Source: Pseudomonadota bacterium
GTDB lineage: Bacteria > Pseudomonadota > Gammaproteobacteria > Steroidobacterales > Steroidobacteraceae
Length of the DNA stretch: 48,251 nucleotides
Assembly: GCA_016713725.1 (NCBI GenBank)
Contig: JADJOO010000040.1
Location: forward strand, 1-48,251
Direction: 5' to 3'
Below the pieces are notes generated by a model. It did no database searches, was not told the DNA's origin, and saw nothing but the letters and a program-made list of their open reading frames with translations. The number at the start of each line of letters is the position of its first letter. Within the stretch, counting starts at the first letter, position 1. Position numbers and translations under genes: made by a program. Shown here in pieces: positions 1-8,469 of the stretch.

Positions 1-1064
1 TGTCGCGATCAAGAGCGCGATGACCGAGAACGCCCCAGCTTCATTGCCGGCACCTGCATCGCCGCAAGCGGGCGCCGCGCAGCAGGATGCCGCGGATTAT
101 TTCCACGAAATGCGTGAGCGGCAGCGCCTGCGCGATCATTCGCGCCAGCGGCGGCATGCCGTCGAACGGAAACATGAAGCCGGACAGCAGGATCGACGGC
201 AGCAGCGTCAGGAACGACAGCTGGAATGCCTGGAATTGCGTGCGGGCGAACGTGGAGATGACGAGGCCGAGCGTCAGCGTGGCGGCGATGAACAGCGCCG
301 CGGCGAGGTAGAGATCGAGCAGGCTGCCGTTGATCGGCACGTCGAAGATCCGCGCGCCCACCGTCAGGATCAGCGTGGTCTGCACCAGCCCGATTAGTAC
401 GTAGGGGATCAGCTTGCCGGCCATCAGCTCCCAGGAACGGATCGGTGTCGCGATCAGCAGCTCGAGATTGCCGCGCTCGCGTTCGCGCACGATCGCCGCC
501 GCCGTGAAGATCACCATGGTCATGTTGAGGATTACGCCGATCAAGGCCGGCACGATCTGCACCGCCGTGCGCCGTTCAGGATTGTATTCCGTGCGCACTT
601 CGAAAACGGGCGTGCGCGACCCGTAGTCCCCCGCCCGCAGGGGCAACGGCACAGACGCCAGCCCGCGTGCGACAGCGTCGATCATCGGTTCCGGAGCCGT
701 TGACCAGGATCTGCGCGACTGCGCGATCGTTGCCCAGTCGCCGGCGCTCAGAAATCGTGCGGAATCACGATGCCGACGCTGATCTCGCCGTTTCCATGCG
801 CTGGCGAAGGTCCGGCAGGCCAGGGCTCGGCGGGAGCAGGACGATCACGCCGGTTGCCTGCAGGTCCGCGACGAGCGCACGCGAGTGGCTCGTCTGCGCC
901 TCGTCGACGACGGCCGCAGCCAGGTCGCGGACGTCGAAATTGATCGCATAGCCGAACAGCAGTATCTGCATCAGCGGAATGCCGACGATCATGCCGAACG
1001 TGAGCCGGTCGCGGGCCAGTTGCCGCACTTCCTTGGACGTGATCGCGAAGAGCCGGAGCAGCAT
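1..1064 (-). pseudogene. ABC-2 type efflux permease (YbhS/YbhR-like), frameshifted, cut by window edge
   Basis: Inner-membrane permease of a multidrug ABC exporter. The start at 1064 gives MLLRLFAITSKEVRQLARDR followed by a first membrane helix with the family's LTFGMIVGIPLMQ stretch. The large periplasmic loop follows in other frames, then the C-terminal five-helix block (VRERERGNLELLIATPI and SGFMFPFDGMP are visible). The reading frame changes near 790, 750 (an extra T between PHDF and ERRRLGNDR), 695 (an extra G between LVNGS and EPMID) and 85. After the last change the frame resumes as GAFSVIALLIAT. The start lies just past the stop of the ATPase gene, as expected in an operon. As written, no full permease is made; true decay and poor consensus sequence are both possible. 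Confidence 0.75.
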
Positions 1065-1072
1065 GACGGGCC

Positions 1073-2046
1073 TCAGTCCTGCCGCCGGGCGTCGACCGCG
1101 CGGCCGAACCCGGTGGCGGCGACGAAGACGTCCTCGAGACTGGCCCGCACCAGAGTCGAATGCGCTGCGACCGACGCGGCGCGCAGTCGCTGCAGGACAC
1201 GACCTCGGGATCGGTGTCGCCGGGTCGATCAGCACGTGCAGTCGCGTCCCGAGTTGCGCAACACTGAGCACGCTCTCGTCCGCAAGGAGTGCGCGCCTGG
1301 CTGCAGCCGTGTCCGCAGCCTCGACCTCGACCACCGCCGCTGGAATGTCCGCCATCCGCTGCTGCGGTGGCCCTGCGCGACGATCCGGCCGCTCGCGAGG
1401 ATCGCGAGTTCGTGGCAGCGCTCGGCTTCGTCCATGTAGTGCGTCGACACGAGGATCGTCACGCCACGCGCGACCAGGTTGAAGAGACTCTCCCAGAAGT
1501 CACGGCGACTCTGTGGATCCACTGCGCTGGTGGGCTCGTCGAGCAGCAGCAGTTCGGGCTCATGCAGCGTCGCTGCCGCGAGCGCGAGGCGCTGGCGCTG
1601 GCCGCCGCTCAGCGTACCGGCGCGCTGCTTGAACAAGGACGCCAGGTCGAATTCTTCGACCACGACGGAACTCGCGCGCGCCGGCCCGCAGGCAGCCCGA
1701 AGACCTGCCCATAACTGAGGTTCTCGCTCACGGTGAGGTCGTCCCAGAGCGAGAACTTGCGTCATGGCCGAGCCGTGTTCGCAAGGCTCGGCATCGCGGG
1801 GGCATTTCGTGATCGAGTACGTTGACCGTGCCGGCGCTCGGTTGCAGCAGGCCGCACAGCATGCGGATCGTGGTCGACTTGCCCGACCCGTTGGGACCGA
1901 GGAAGCCGTAGATGCGCGCCCGCGGGATGTCGAGGTCGATTCCATCCACCGCGGTGACACGCGCCGAAGCGCCGCGTCAGTCCGCGAGCACGGATGGCGT
2001 GTTCAATGTCGCCTGCCGGGGCGACCTGCGGCGCGACGGCACTCAT
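1073..2046 (-). pseudogene. ABC exporter ATP-binding protein (YbhF-like), multiply frameshifted
   Basis: Energising subunit for the permease downstream. Proposed ATG at 2046 (MSAVAPQVAPAGDIEHAIRA). Walker A GPNGSGKSTT, signature LSGGQRQRLALAAA and Walker B LLLLDEPTSAVDP are all recognisable, as is the C-terminal block LVRASLEDVFVAATGFGR ending at the TGA at 1073-1075. These pieces lie in different frames: changes are needed near 1955, within about 1680-1800 (the KFSLWDDLTVSENLSYG segment is in a third frame), near 1360 and near 1205. That makes about five shifts in under 1 kb. The start overlaps the end of the HlyD-type gene, so translational coupling is likely. No intact product can be read. 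Confidence 0.75.
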
Positions 2047-2993
2047 GGTTGCGGTCGGCCAGGAGCACCTGGATGGGCAGTCCGGCGGGCAGTGCCTGCG
2101 CGGCTGGATCGTCGAGCGTAACCTCGGCGAGGTAAGCGAGTCGCGAGCGATCCTTCTGCGTGAGAGCGTAATACGGCGTGAACGCCGCCTCGGCCGAGAC
2201 GTAGCGCACCGTGCCCTGGATGCGCTCCGCGTGTCCATCGACGGTCGCTTCGACGCGCGCGCCGGCCGTGAACTTCGTGCGCAGCGGTTCGGGCACGTAG
2301 GTGCGGGCGTAGGGAACGCCTTCGGCGCGCAGACTCGCGACGGGTCGGCCGGCGGCGGGGCGCTCACCCAGTTTGTAAGGCAAGGCCTCGACGAGGGCGG
2401 CGCGCGGCGCAGTCACCGTGTGGCGCGAGGCAACCGTTTCGACTCATCCAGCGCGGCGGTCGCGCGCTGGACGGCGGCGCGGGCTGCAGCCACCTGCTCG
2501 GTCCGCGTGCCCTGCAGCAGCAGTTCGTAAGCGCGCGTGCGGCGTCGCGTGCGGCGCGTGCGGCATCCCGGCGGGCCTGTGCCTGGTCCAGGTTCGACGC
2601 ACTCAGGAGCTTCCGCTGCACCAGCGCCTGCACGCGCTCGAATTCGTTCTGCGCCGTCTGCAGTTCGCTGTCTGCGCCACCGAGCGTGGCGCGGGCTTCG
2701 GCGATTTCGCGCTGGCGCGGACCCTGCTCCAGGTCCGCGAGACGGCGCCGCGCCTCGAGCACTGCGGCTCGCGACTGGTCGATGCGCGGTTGTGCGATGC
2801 CGGCCTCCTGCCGCACGAGCACGGTTCCGGCCTGCACTCGATCGCCCTCATGCACGACGATTTCGACGATTCGCTCGTTCGACTCGGCAATGATTTCCAG
2901 CCGGTCGCGCTCGACGGTGCCGTGCACCTCGACCGGCCGCTCCTGCGCGCAACCGGCGACGAGCAGCGGCACGGCCAGTGCGAGCCGGAACAA
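2003..2993 (-). pseudogene. HlyD-family periplasmic adaptor lipoprotein (YbhG-like), frameshifted
   Basis: Membrane-fusion protein that would link the ABC exporter to an outer-membrane channel. The N-terminus MFRLALAVPLLVAGCAQ has a lipobox (LVAGC), so lipid anchoring is expected. A biotinyl-lipoyl-like half (VHEGDRVQAGTVLVRQEAGI) and a long coiled-coil hairpin follow. The frame is lost near 2520 (about AYELLLQGTRTEQV) and again near 2420, where the C-terminal barrel (APRAALVEALPYKLGERPAAG onward) resumes. The start is either TTG at 2993 or the nearby ATG at 3003 in another frame. It follows the TetR gene and overlaps the ATPase start, matching the ybhG-ybhF-ybhS order. Confidence 0.72.
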
Positions 2994-3579
2994 GTCTAGT
3001 CATGTCCAGTCTGGCAAACCGCGGATCGATGTCGACGCGCAGTTTCCCCCGTTCGCGTTCGCGGCGCAGCACCGCGACCAGCGCTGGTGCCGTCTTCGCC
3101 GCGAACCGCTCGATGAACTCACCCCGCATCCGTCCGTTCTGGTCCAGCACTTCCCGGAGGATCAGCGCGGGAAACCAGGGGTTGGCGGCAACCATCCGCA
3201 TGTACGCACGCATGACGGCCTCGAGGCCCGGCGCCTCCTCGCCAGAGCCGGAGCCAGCGGCAGGCTCCAGGCGCCGGACACTGTCGATCAATGGCTGCAC
3301 GGCACTCTCGATAATCGCTCGGTACAGGCCGCGTTTGTCGCAGAAGTAGTAATGGATCATGGCGGGCGTGGTGCCCGCCGCCGCAGCGATCTGGCGGGTG
3401 CTGACGTTGCCGAAGCCGTGCTGCAGCAGCAGATCGCGACAAGTGCCGAGCAGTGACTCGCGGACGGCCGCATCCCCGCCGGCGGCCGGGCCAGGGCGGC
3501 AAGTGGGTGCCGGGGAAGCGGATGGTCGAAGTCGCTCGCAGCCAATATTAATCAAACATTTGATTAATACAATAGGCAA
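2848..3579 (-). CDS. TetR/AcrR-family repressor (CecR-like)
   Basis: Probable local repressor of the efflux operon that follows on the same strand. The helix-turn-helix is clear: LLLQHGFGNVSTRQIAAAAG, then TPAMIHYYFCDKRGLYRAII. A ligand domain with AVMRAYMRMVAANPWFPALI follows, typical of the CecR/YbiH group. Both ends are uncertain. The only in-frame starts are TTG codons at 3579 and 3555, upstream of and inside the palindromic operator. A more natural start is TTG at 3545 (AASDFDHPLPRHPLAAL) in another frame, needing one shift near 3480. At the other end the open frame runs 146 bases into the HlyD gene, so the true C-terminus probably lies near 3000 after another indel. Confidence 0.75.
   Translation of the reverse strand: MPIVLIKCLINIGCERLRPSASPAPTCRPGPAAGGDAAVRESLLGTCRDLLLQHGFGNVSTRQIAAAAGTTPAMIHYYFCDKRGLYRAIIESAVQPLIDSVRRLEPAAGSGSGEEAPGLEAVMRAYMRMVAANPWFPALILREVLDQNGRMRGEFIERFAAKTAPALVAVLRRERERGKLRVDIDPRFARLDMTRLVPARTGRAAARRRLRAGAAGRGARHRRARPAGNHCRVERANRRNRRA
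3546..3569. promoter_or_regulatory. Perfect palindromic operator, 11-bp arms
   Basis: TATTAATCAAA, a 2-base CA spacer, then its exact reverse complement. It stands out as an AT-rich island in GC-rich DNA. It sits at the head of the TetR-efflux operon, where an autoregulatory TetR operator is expected. That the TetR protein binds it is inferred from position and symmetry. Confidence 0.7.
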
Positions 3580-3625
3580 AAAATGGCCGCACCGCGACCA
3601 CTCATCCCTTCCCCCTTTCCCCCTC

Positions 3626-3679
3626 TTCCTCCCCTTCCCGCCCTTCCTCCCCTTCCCGTCCTTCCTCCCCTTCCGACCC
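3626..3679. repeat. Three tandem copies of an 18-bp pyrimidine-rich repeat
   Basis: Unit TTCCTCCCCTTCCCGCCC at 3626, 3644 and 3662, with one or two changes in copies two and three. It lies inside a longer polypyrimidine run (about 3605-3690), between the TetR gene and the 3' end of the GGDEF-EAL gene. It is non-coding as far as I can see, and no function is evident. Confidence 0.85.
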
Positions 3680-3693
3680 TACCCCACCCCTTG

Positions 3694-5787
3694 CTACGCC
3701 AGCAAATCCGCCACGCTTACCGACCCGATTTCCTCGAGCGCCTTGGGCGCTGCGATGGCGAAGCCCTGCGCATAGTCGACGCCGATCTCGCGCAGGTTCT
3801 GCAACGCGGACTCGCTTTCGACCGACTCGGCGACGACCACCTTTCCCATCACGTGTCCGATCTCCTTGATCGAGCGGACCATGGCGTAGTCGACGCGGTC
3901 TTGCGACATGTTGCCGATGAACATGCCGTCGATCTTGAGGTAATCGACGCCCAGCGCCTTGAGGTAGGCGAATGAAGACACGCCGCTGCCGAAATCGTCG
4001 AGGGCGAACGAACACCCGATGCGGCGCAGCGCCATGATCAGCGCATTGGCCTTGCCGAGATTGCCGATCGCGATGTTCTCGGCGGTCTCGAAGCCGATGC
4101 ACCGCGGATCCACGCCGCTCGCCGCAAGGCTCTGCCGGATGAACTCGCCCGTTTCGGGGTCGACCACGCTGTCGCGCGAGAGGTTGATGAAGAGCCGCGC
4201 CACGCGACTGAAGACCTCGGCGTGCGTCCGCGCCCATTCAATCGCCGTCGCGATCACCCAGCGGTCATAGCGGACCGACAGGTTGTAGCGTTCCACGGCC
4301 GGAAGGAAGGCGCCGGGCGGTACGACGCGGCCGGACTCGTCGCGCATGCGCAGCAGCATCTCGTAATGGGGCAGGCGCGGCGCGGCGCCGGCAGGCTGAC
4401 TGAGCGGACGGATCTCCTGCGCTTCCAGAAACAGCCGATTCTCGACCAGCGCGCGTTTCGCGCGCGCCACCCAATCCATCTCACCGTGGCGCCGCTCGAG
4501 CAGCAGCGCGTCTTCCTTGTAGACGGCCACCCGGTGACGACCCGAGTCCTTGGCCGAGTAGCACGCGGAGTCGGCCGCGTTCATCACCTGCGTGAGGCGC
4601 TTGAAGTGCGAGTCGATCGCGACGAGGCCGATGCTGACGCCGAGCGTGAACCTGTTCGTGCCCCAGACGAACTCGAATTCGTCGACGGTCCGCAGCAGGT
4701 TGTTGGCGACCTGCTGTGCGTCCTCGAGCTTGCAGTTGTGCAGCAGCACGCCGAACTCGTCGCCGCCGAGGCGCGCCACGACGTCGTTCGTACGGACCCG
4801 CTGCTGCAGCACCTCGCCGAGCTGGCGCAGCAGCTCGTCGCCGGCGACGTGGCCGCTGGTGTCGTTCACCGTCTTGAAGCGGTCGAGGTCGAGGTAGAGC
4901 ATCGCGTGCTCCGCCCCCGTCGCCTGCGACATCTCGAGCGCTCGCTGCAGCCGCAACTCGAATTCACGGCGGTTCGACAGGCCCGTCAGTGCGTCGTGAC
5001 TCGCTTCGTACGACAGCTGCTGCGAGAGTTCGTGGGAGGCAGTGATGTCCGTGAGGGTGCCTTCATAGAACAGCGTGCGGCCGTCTGCATCGGAAACTGC
5101 GCGGGAATTCTCCAGGACCACGATCTTCGAGCCGTCCTTGCGCTTCAACACGAGTTCGGCGTTGCGGACTTCGCCGGTCTCCTGCATCGTCCTGGTCCAG
5201 TTGCCGCGATGCTCCGGGTCCATGTAGATGTCGCGGGCGATGTCGAGCTCGAGCAGTTCGTCCTCGGAATCGTAGCCGAGCATGCGCACGAGCGCCGGAT
5301 TCGCCGCCATGAACTTGCCGTCCGCGGTCGTCTGGAACACGCCGGCGGTCACGTTCTGGAACAGTTCGCGATAACGCTGCTCCGACGCCTTCAGGGCCAG
5401 CATCGTGTGCGTGCGCTCGGTCGCGTACCGCAGCACACGCTCGACCAGCGTCGCACTGAGATGGTCGCGCTGCATGGAATCGAGCGCTCCGCGCGCAATG
5501 GCTTCGGCGCCGACCTCCTCCTCGCCCGCGCCGATGAGTACCACGATCGGCACGTGCGTCGCCTTCGGCTGGAGGCGGAGGAAGGTCGTGAGACCGTCGC
5601 TGTCGGGCAGCGTCAGTTCCAGCAGGATCGCGTCGATGCGGCCGTGCTTGATGCGGCTCAGCGCTTCCGCGAGCGACGACACCACCTCGAGCCGGTACGG
5701 CTGACCGCGGATCGCGGCCAGCGCCTCGGCCAGGTGCTCCTTGTCGGCAGGCTGGGCACTGATGAGCAGGACCGTGGCAGTGGACAT
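3694..5787 (-). CDS. Receiver-PAS-GGDEF-EAL cyclic-di-GMP protein
   Basis: A 697-residue cytoplasmic protein that probably makes and/or degrades c-di-GMP. The ATG at 5787 (MSTATVLLISAQPADKEHL) was chosen because it begins directly with the receiver fold; the frame is open further upstream. Domains: receiver-like 1-125, PAS about 135-255, GGDEF about 260-425, EAL about 440-690. The diguanylate cyclase motif is canonical (GGDEF at 341-345) with an RxxD inhibitory site (R332-D335). The EAL motif reads EML (E476-L478), but the DDFGSG loop, LKIDG lysine and AESVE glutamate are kept, so hydrolysis is plausible. The receiver has Glu57 (LLELTLPD) at the usual phospho-Asp position, which suggests phosphorylation-independent behaviour. 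Confidence 0.92.
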   Translation of the reverse strand: MSTATVLLISAQPADKEHLAEALAAIRGQPYRLEVVSSLAEALSRIKHGRIDAILLELTLPDSDGLTTFLRLQPKATHVPIVVLIGAGEEEVGAEAIARGALDSMQRDHLSATLVERVLRYATERTHTMLALKASEQRYRELFQNVTAGVFQTTADGKFMAANPALVRMLGYDSEDELLELDIARDIYMDPEHRGNWTRTMQETGEVRNAELVLKRKDGSKIVVLENSRAVSDADGRTLFYEGTLTDITASHELSQQLSYEASHDALTGLSNRREFELRLQRALEMSQATGAEHAMLYLDLDRFKTVNDTSGHVAGDELLRQLGEVLQQRVRTNDVVARLGGDEFGVLLHNCKLEDAQQVANNLLRTVDEFEFVWGTNRFTLGVSIGLVAIDSHFKRLTQVMNAADSACYSAKDSGRHRVAVYKEDALLLERRHGEMDWVARAKRALVENRLFLEAQEIRPLSQPAGAAPRLPHYEMLLRMRDESGRVVPPGAFLPAVERYNLSVRYDRWVIATAIEWARTHAEVFSRVARLFINLSRDSVVDPETGEFIRQSLAASGVDPRCIGFETAENIAIGNLGKANALIMALRRIGCSFALDDFGSGVSSFAYLKALGVDYLKIDGMFIGNMSQDRVDYAMVRSIKEIGHVMGKVVVAESVESESALQNLREIGVDYAQGFAIAAPKALEEIGSVSVADLLA

Positions 5788-5879
5788 GACGCGCCGAGTA
5801 TACGGCCGCCGCTGGAGCCAGAACTGTGATGTCCGGCCGCGTTGCAGCAGCGGCGTGTGCCCGGAACTGCGAACCGGCG

Positions 5880-6830
5880 CTAGAAAGGAAGCTTCTCGCG
5901 GTAGTCCGCCGAGCGGATGACCAGCACGTCGCACGGCAGCCGGTCCAGCACGCGCTCGGCCGTGCTGCCGACGAACACCTCGCGCAGCCTGCTGCGTGAC
6001 ACGGCGCCCATCACGACGAGGTCGACCTGGTCCTCGGTCGCGACGCGCGGCAGCACTTCGGCGGCCGACCCTTGCAGCACGCGCAGGGATTTCTCCGCCA
6101 GGCCATGCGCCCTGGTGATCTCCCGCGCAGCAACAGCCACACGCGCGCGTTCGGACTCGAGCAGCTCCGTGACGCCCAGGTCCTGGGCGAGCGGCACGCC
6201 GGCGAATCCGGTGGTTGCGGCCAGCAGTGCGGCAGGGAAGAAGGCGTGGACAGCCGCGACGGTCCCGTCGAGCTGTCGGGCCAGGAACTGCGCGGCGTCC
6301 AGGATGTCGTGATCGAGCGCGGCCGGCTTGTCGCCGTGATGACCCGGATCGAGCGCCGCAAGGATGCGCGGACGCGCGGGCCAGTCCGCTGTCCGGCTCA
6401 GCAGCAGCGGCACCGGACAGCGCCGGACCAGGTTCCAGTCCGTGTTGGTGAAGAGTGCGCGACGGAGGAAGGAATGGTAGTGCGTGTCCTTGACCATCAG
6501 GTCAGGCTCGAATTCCGCGACGCGACGCAGGATGCCCTCGTGCAGCGGGTTGTCCCAGTGCACGTGAGTCGCGACATCGAGTCCACTGGCACGCAGTTCG
6601 TCGGCCAGGTCTTCGAGGTGCGCCGCCCGATCGGCAATGAAGTCCTCGCGCAGCCGGCGCAGCTGGTCGGTGTCGAAGAACGGCTGTCCCGTCAGCGCGG
6701 GATCGAAGTCGCAGGCGAACAATTCCAGCGCGGCGCCGCTCAACCGGGCCAGTCGCGCCGCCTTCGCAGCACCTACCTGCACATCCACAGTGGGATCGAT
6801 CACGGCGAGGATTCGATCGAGGCGTTGCAT
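5880..6830 (-). CDS. uspE: Tandem universal stress protein, UspE-type
   Basis: A 316-residue protein, the same length as E. coli UspE, made of two Usp domains. The ATG at 6830 (MQRLDRILAVIDP) has a good Shine-Dalgarno (GGGAGG) about ten bases upstream. The first domain carries the UspE-like stretch VKDTHYHSFLRRALFTNTDW. The second ends in a nucleotide-binding-type loop GAVSRSRLREVFVGSTAE followed by CDVLVIR. UspE proteins support survival under growth arrest and low-oxygen stress. The gene is transcribed away from ccoN, sharing a 211-bp upstream region, so joint oxygen control is plausible. Confidence 0.88.
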   Translation of the reverse strand: MQRLDRILAVIDPTVDVQVGAAKAARLARLSGAALELFACDFDPALTGQPFFDTDQLRRLREDFIADRAAHLEDLADELRASGLDVATHVHWDNPLHEGILRRVAEFEPDLMVKDTHYHSFLRRALFTNTDWNLVRRCPVPLLLSRTADWPARPRILAALDPGHHGDKPAALDHDILDAAQFLARQLDGTVAAVHAFFPAALLAATTGFAGVPLAQDLGVTELLESERARVAVAAREITRAHGLAEKSLRVLQGSAAEVLPRVATEDQVDLVVMGAVSRSRLREVFVGSTAERVLDRLPCDVLVIRSADYREKLPF

Positions 6831-6917
6831 GGGGTGCCTCCCGATGGCACGCGTTGCCGCGCATTTACTGTGCGACGACGCCACTCGACCCGCAATGCGG
6901 GGAAGTCACTTCGGAAA

Positions 6918-6925
6918 GTACGTAG
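6918..6925. promoter_or_regulatory. Possible FixJ-type box upstream of ccoN and uspE
   Basis: GTACGTAG, about 115 bases before the ccoN start. It fits the GTAMGTAG consensus I recall for rhizobial FixJ. A TTGAT half-site at 6931-6935 follows, but its partner half (ATCAA) is not there, so a full FNR box is not supported. An 8-mer with one degenerate base is expected about three times by chance in this window, and another copy lies inside coding sequence near 397. The case rests on position and on fixLJ being nearby. Confidence 0.35.
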
Positions 6926-7041
6926 GCGGTTTGATTCCTGTCCCTACTGCCGCTGCGCGTGTGTGATCTTTAGCATCCGCGTGCCGTTTCGCGCTCCGGG
7001 CGAAGCGACTCATTCTATCCTCTCCGAGGCGACCGAAGAAA

Positions 7042-8457
7042 ATGACGGCCACTCACTACAACGACAAGGTGGTCCGGCAGTTCGCGATCATGACCGTGGT
7101 CTGGGGAATCGTCGGCATGCTCGTCGGCGTCCTGATCGCGGCCCAACTGCTGTGGCCCGACCTGCTGCCCCCGTACTCGTTCCTGTCCTATGCGCGGCTG
7201 CGCCCCCTGCACACCAACGCCGTGATCTTCGCATTCGGCGGCTCCGCGCTGTTCGCGACGTCCTACTACATCGTGCAACGCACCTGCCACGTGCGGCTGT
7301 TCCTGGACAAGCTCGCGGCGTTCACGTTCTGGGGCTGGCAACTGGTGATCCTGTCGGCGGCGATCACGTTGCCGCTCGGCATTACCACCTCGAAGGAGTA
7401 CGCCGAACTCGAGTGGCCGATCGACATCCTGATCGCCATCGTCTGGGTTGCCTACGCCGTCGTGTTTTTCGGCACGCTGGCGCTGCGCAAGGTCAAGCAC
7501 ATCTACGTGGCCAACTGGTTCTTCGCCGCCTACATCATCACTATCGCCGTACTGCACATCACCAACAGCCTGGCCATGCCGGTCAGCCTTACGAAGTCGT
7601 ACAGCGTCTACCCCGGCGTGGTGGATGCCATGGTGCAGTGGTGGTACGGGCACAACGCGGTGGGCTTCTTCCTGACCGCGGCCTTCCTCGGCATGATGTA
7701 TTACTTCGTGCCGAAGCAGGCGGGACGACCGGTTTACTCCTACCGGCTCTCCGTAGTGCACTTCTGGGCGCTGATCTCCACCTACATGTGGGCCGGCCCG
7801 CACCACCTGCACTACACGACGCTGCCCGACTGGGCGCAGTCGCTCGGCATGGTGTTCTCGCTGATCCTGCTCGCGCCGTCGTGGGGCGGCATGATCAACG
7901 GCATCATGACCCTCTCCGGCGCGTGGCATAAGCTGCGCACCGACCCGATCCTGAAGTTCATGATCGTGTCGCTCTCGTTCTACGGCATGTCGACCTTCGA
8001 GGGTCCGATGATGTCGATCAAGACGGTCAACTCGCTCTCGCACTACACCGACTGGACGATCGGCCACGTGCACTCCGGCGCCCTGGGCTGGGTCGCGATG
8101 ATCTCGATCGGCACGATGTACGCGCTGATTCCGAAGCTATTCGGGCGCGAGCAGATGTACAGCGTCAAGCTCATCGACGTGCACTTCTGGACGACGACCA
8201 TCGGCGTGGTGCTCTACATCACTTCAATGTGGATTGCCGGCGTGATGCAGGGCCTGATGTGGCGTGCGACCAACGCCGACGGCACGCTCACCTACGCGTT
8301 CATCGAATCGATCAAGTCGACCTACCCGTACTACGCGGTCCGCCTCGCTGGCGGCACCCTGGTGTTCGCGGGCATGTTGCTCATGGCCTGGAACGTCTGG
8401 AAGACGATTGCGGCACGGACAACGACCGCAGATTCGCCCGTCGTGCAGCCCGCCTGA
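7042..8457 (+). CDS. ccoN: cbb3-type cytochrome c oxidase subunit I
   Basis: Catalytic, proton-pumping subunit of the high-affinity terminal oxidase, with about 12 membrane helices; 471 residues, normal for the family. Ligands sit at family positions: His57 and His344 for the low-spin heme, His342 for the active-site heme, and His204, His254 and His255 for CuB. The cbb3-specific cross-linked tyrosine fits Tyr248, six residues before the HH pair, as in the structurally known enzyme. The ATG follows a weak purine-rich site. First gene of ccoNOQP and very probably of the whole run to 15.7 kb, where gaps are short or absent. Confidence 0.98.
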   Translation: MTATHYNDKVVRQFAIMTVVWGIVGMLVGVLIAAQLLWPDLLPPYSFLSYARLRPLHTNAVIFAFGGSALFATSYYIVQRTCHVRLFLDKLAAFTFWGWQLVILSAAITLPLGITTSKEYAELEWPIDILIAIVWVAYAVVFFGTLALRKVKHIYVANWFFAAYIITIAVLHITNSLAMPVSLTKSYSVYPGVVDAMVQWWYGHNAVGFFLTAAFLGMMYYFVPKQAGRPVYSYRLSVVHFWALISTYMWAGPHHLHYTTLPDWAQSLGMVFSLILLAPSWGGMINGIMTLSGAWHKLRTDPILKFMIVSLSFYGMSTFEGPMMSIKTVNSLSHYTDWTIGHVHSGALGWVAMISIGTMYALIPKLFGREQMYSVKLIDVHFWTTTIGVVLYITSMWIAGVMQGLMWRATNADGTLTYAFIESIKSTYPYYAVRLAGGTLVFAGMLLMAWNVWKTIAARTTTADSPVVQPA

Positions 8458-8469
8458 AGGTAATCACGC

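Noticed and set aside
397..404. GTACGTAG inside the ABC permease gene
   Set aside because: Same 8-mer as the proposed FixJ box but deep in coding sequence; it shows that the motif arises by chance.
4222..5829. Long open frame on the plus strand opposite the GGDEF-EAL gene
   Set aside because: It mirrors a well-supported gene in high-GC DNA, and its translation is rich in Arg/Gly/Val without any family motif.
6931..6944. Possible FNR/ANR box upstream of ccoN
   Set aside because: Only the TTGAT half is present; the second half reads GTCCC instead of ATCAA.
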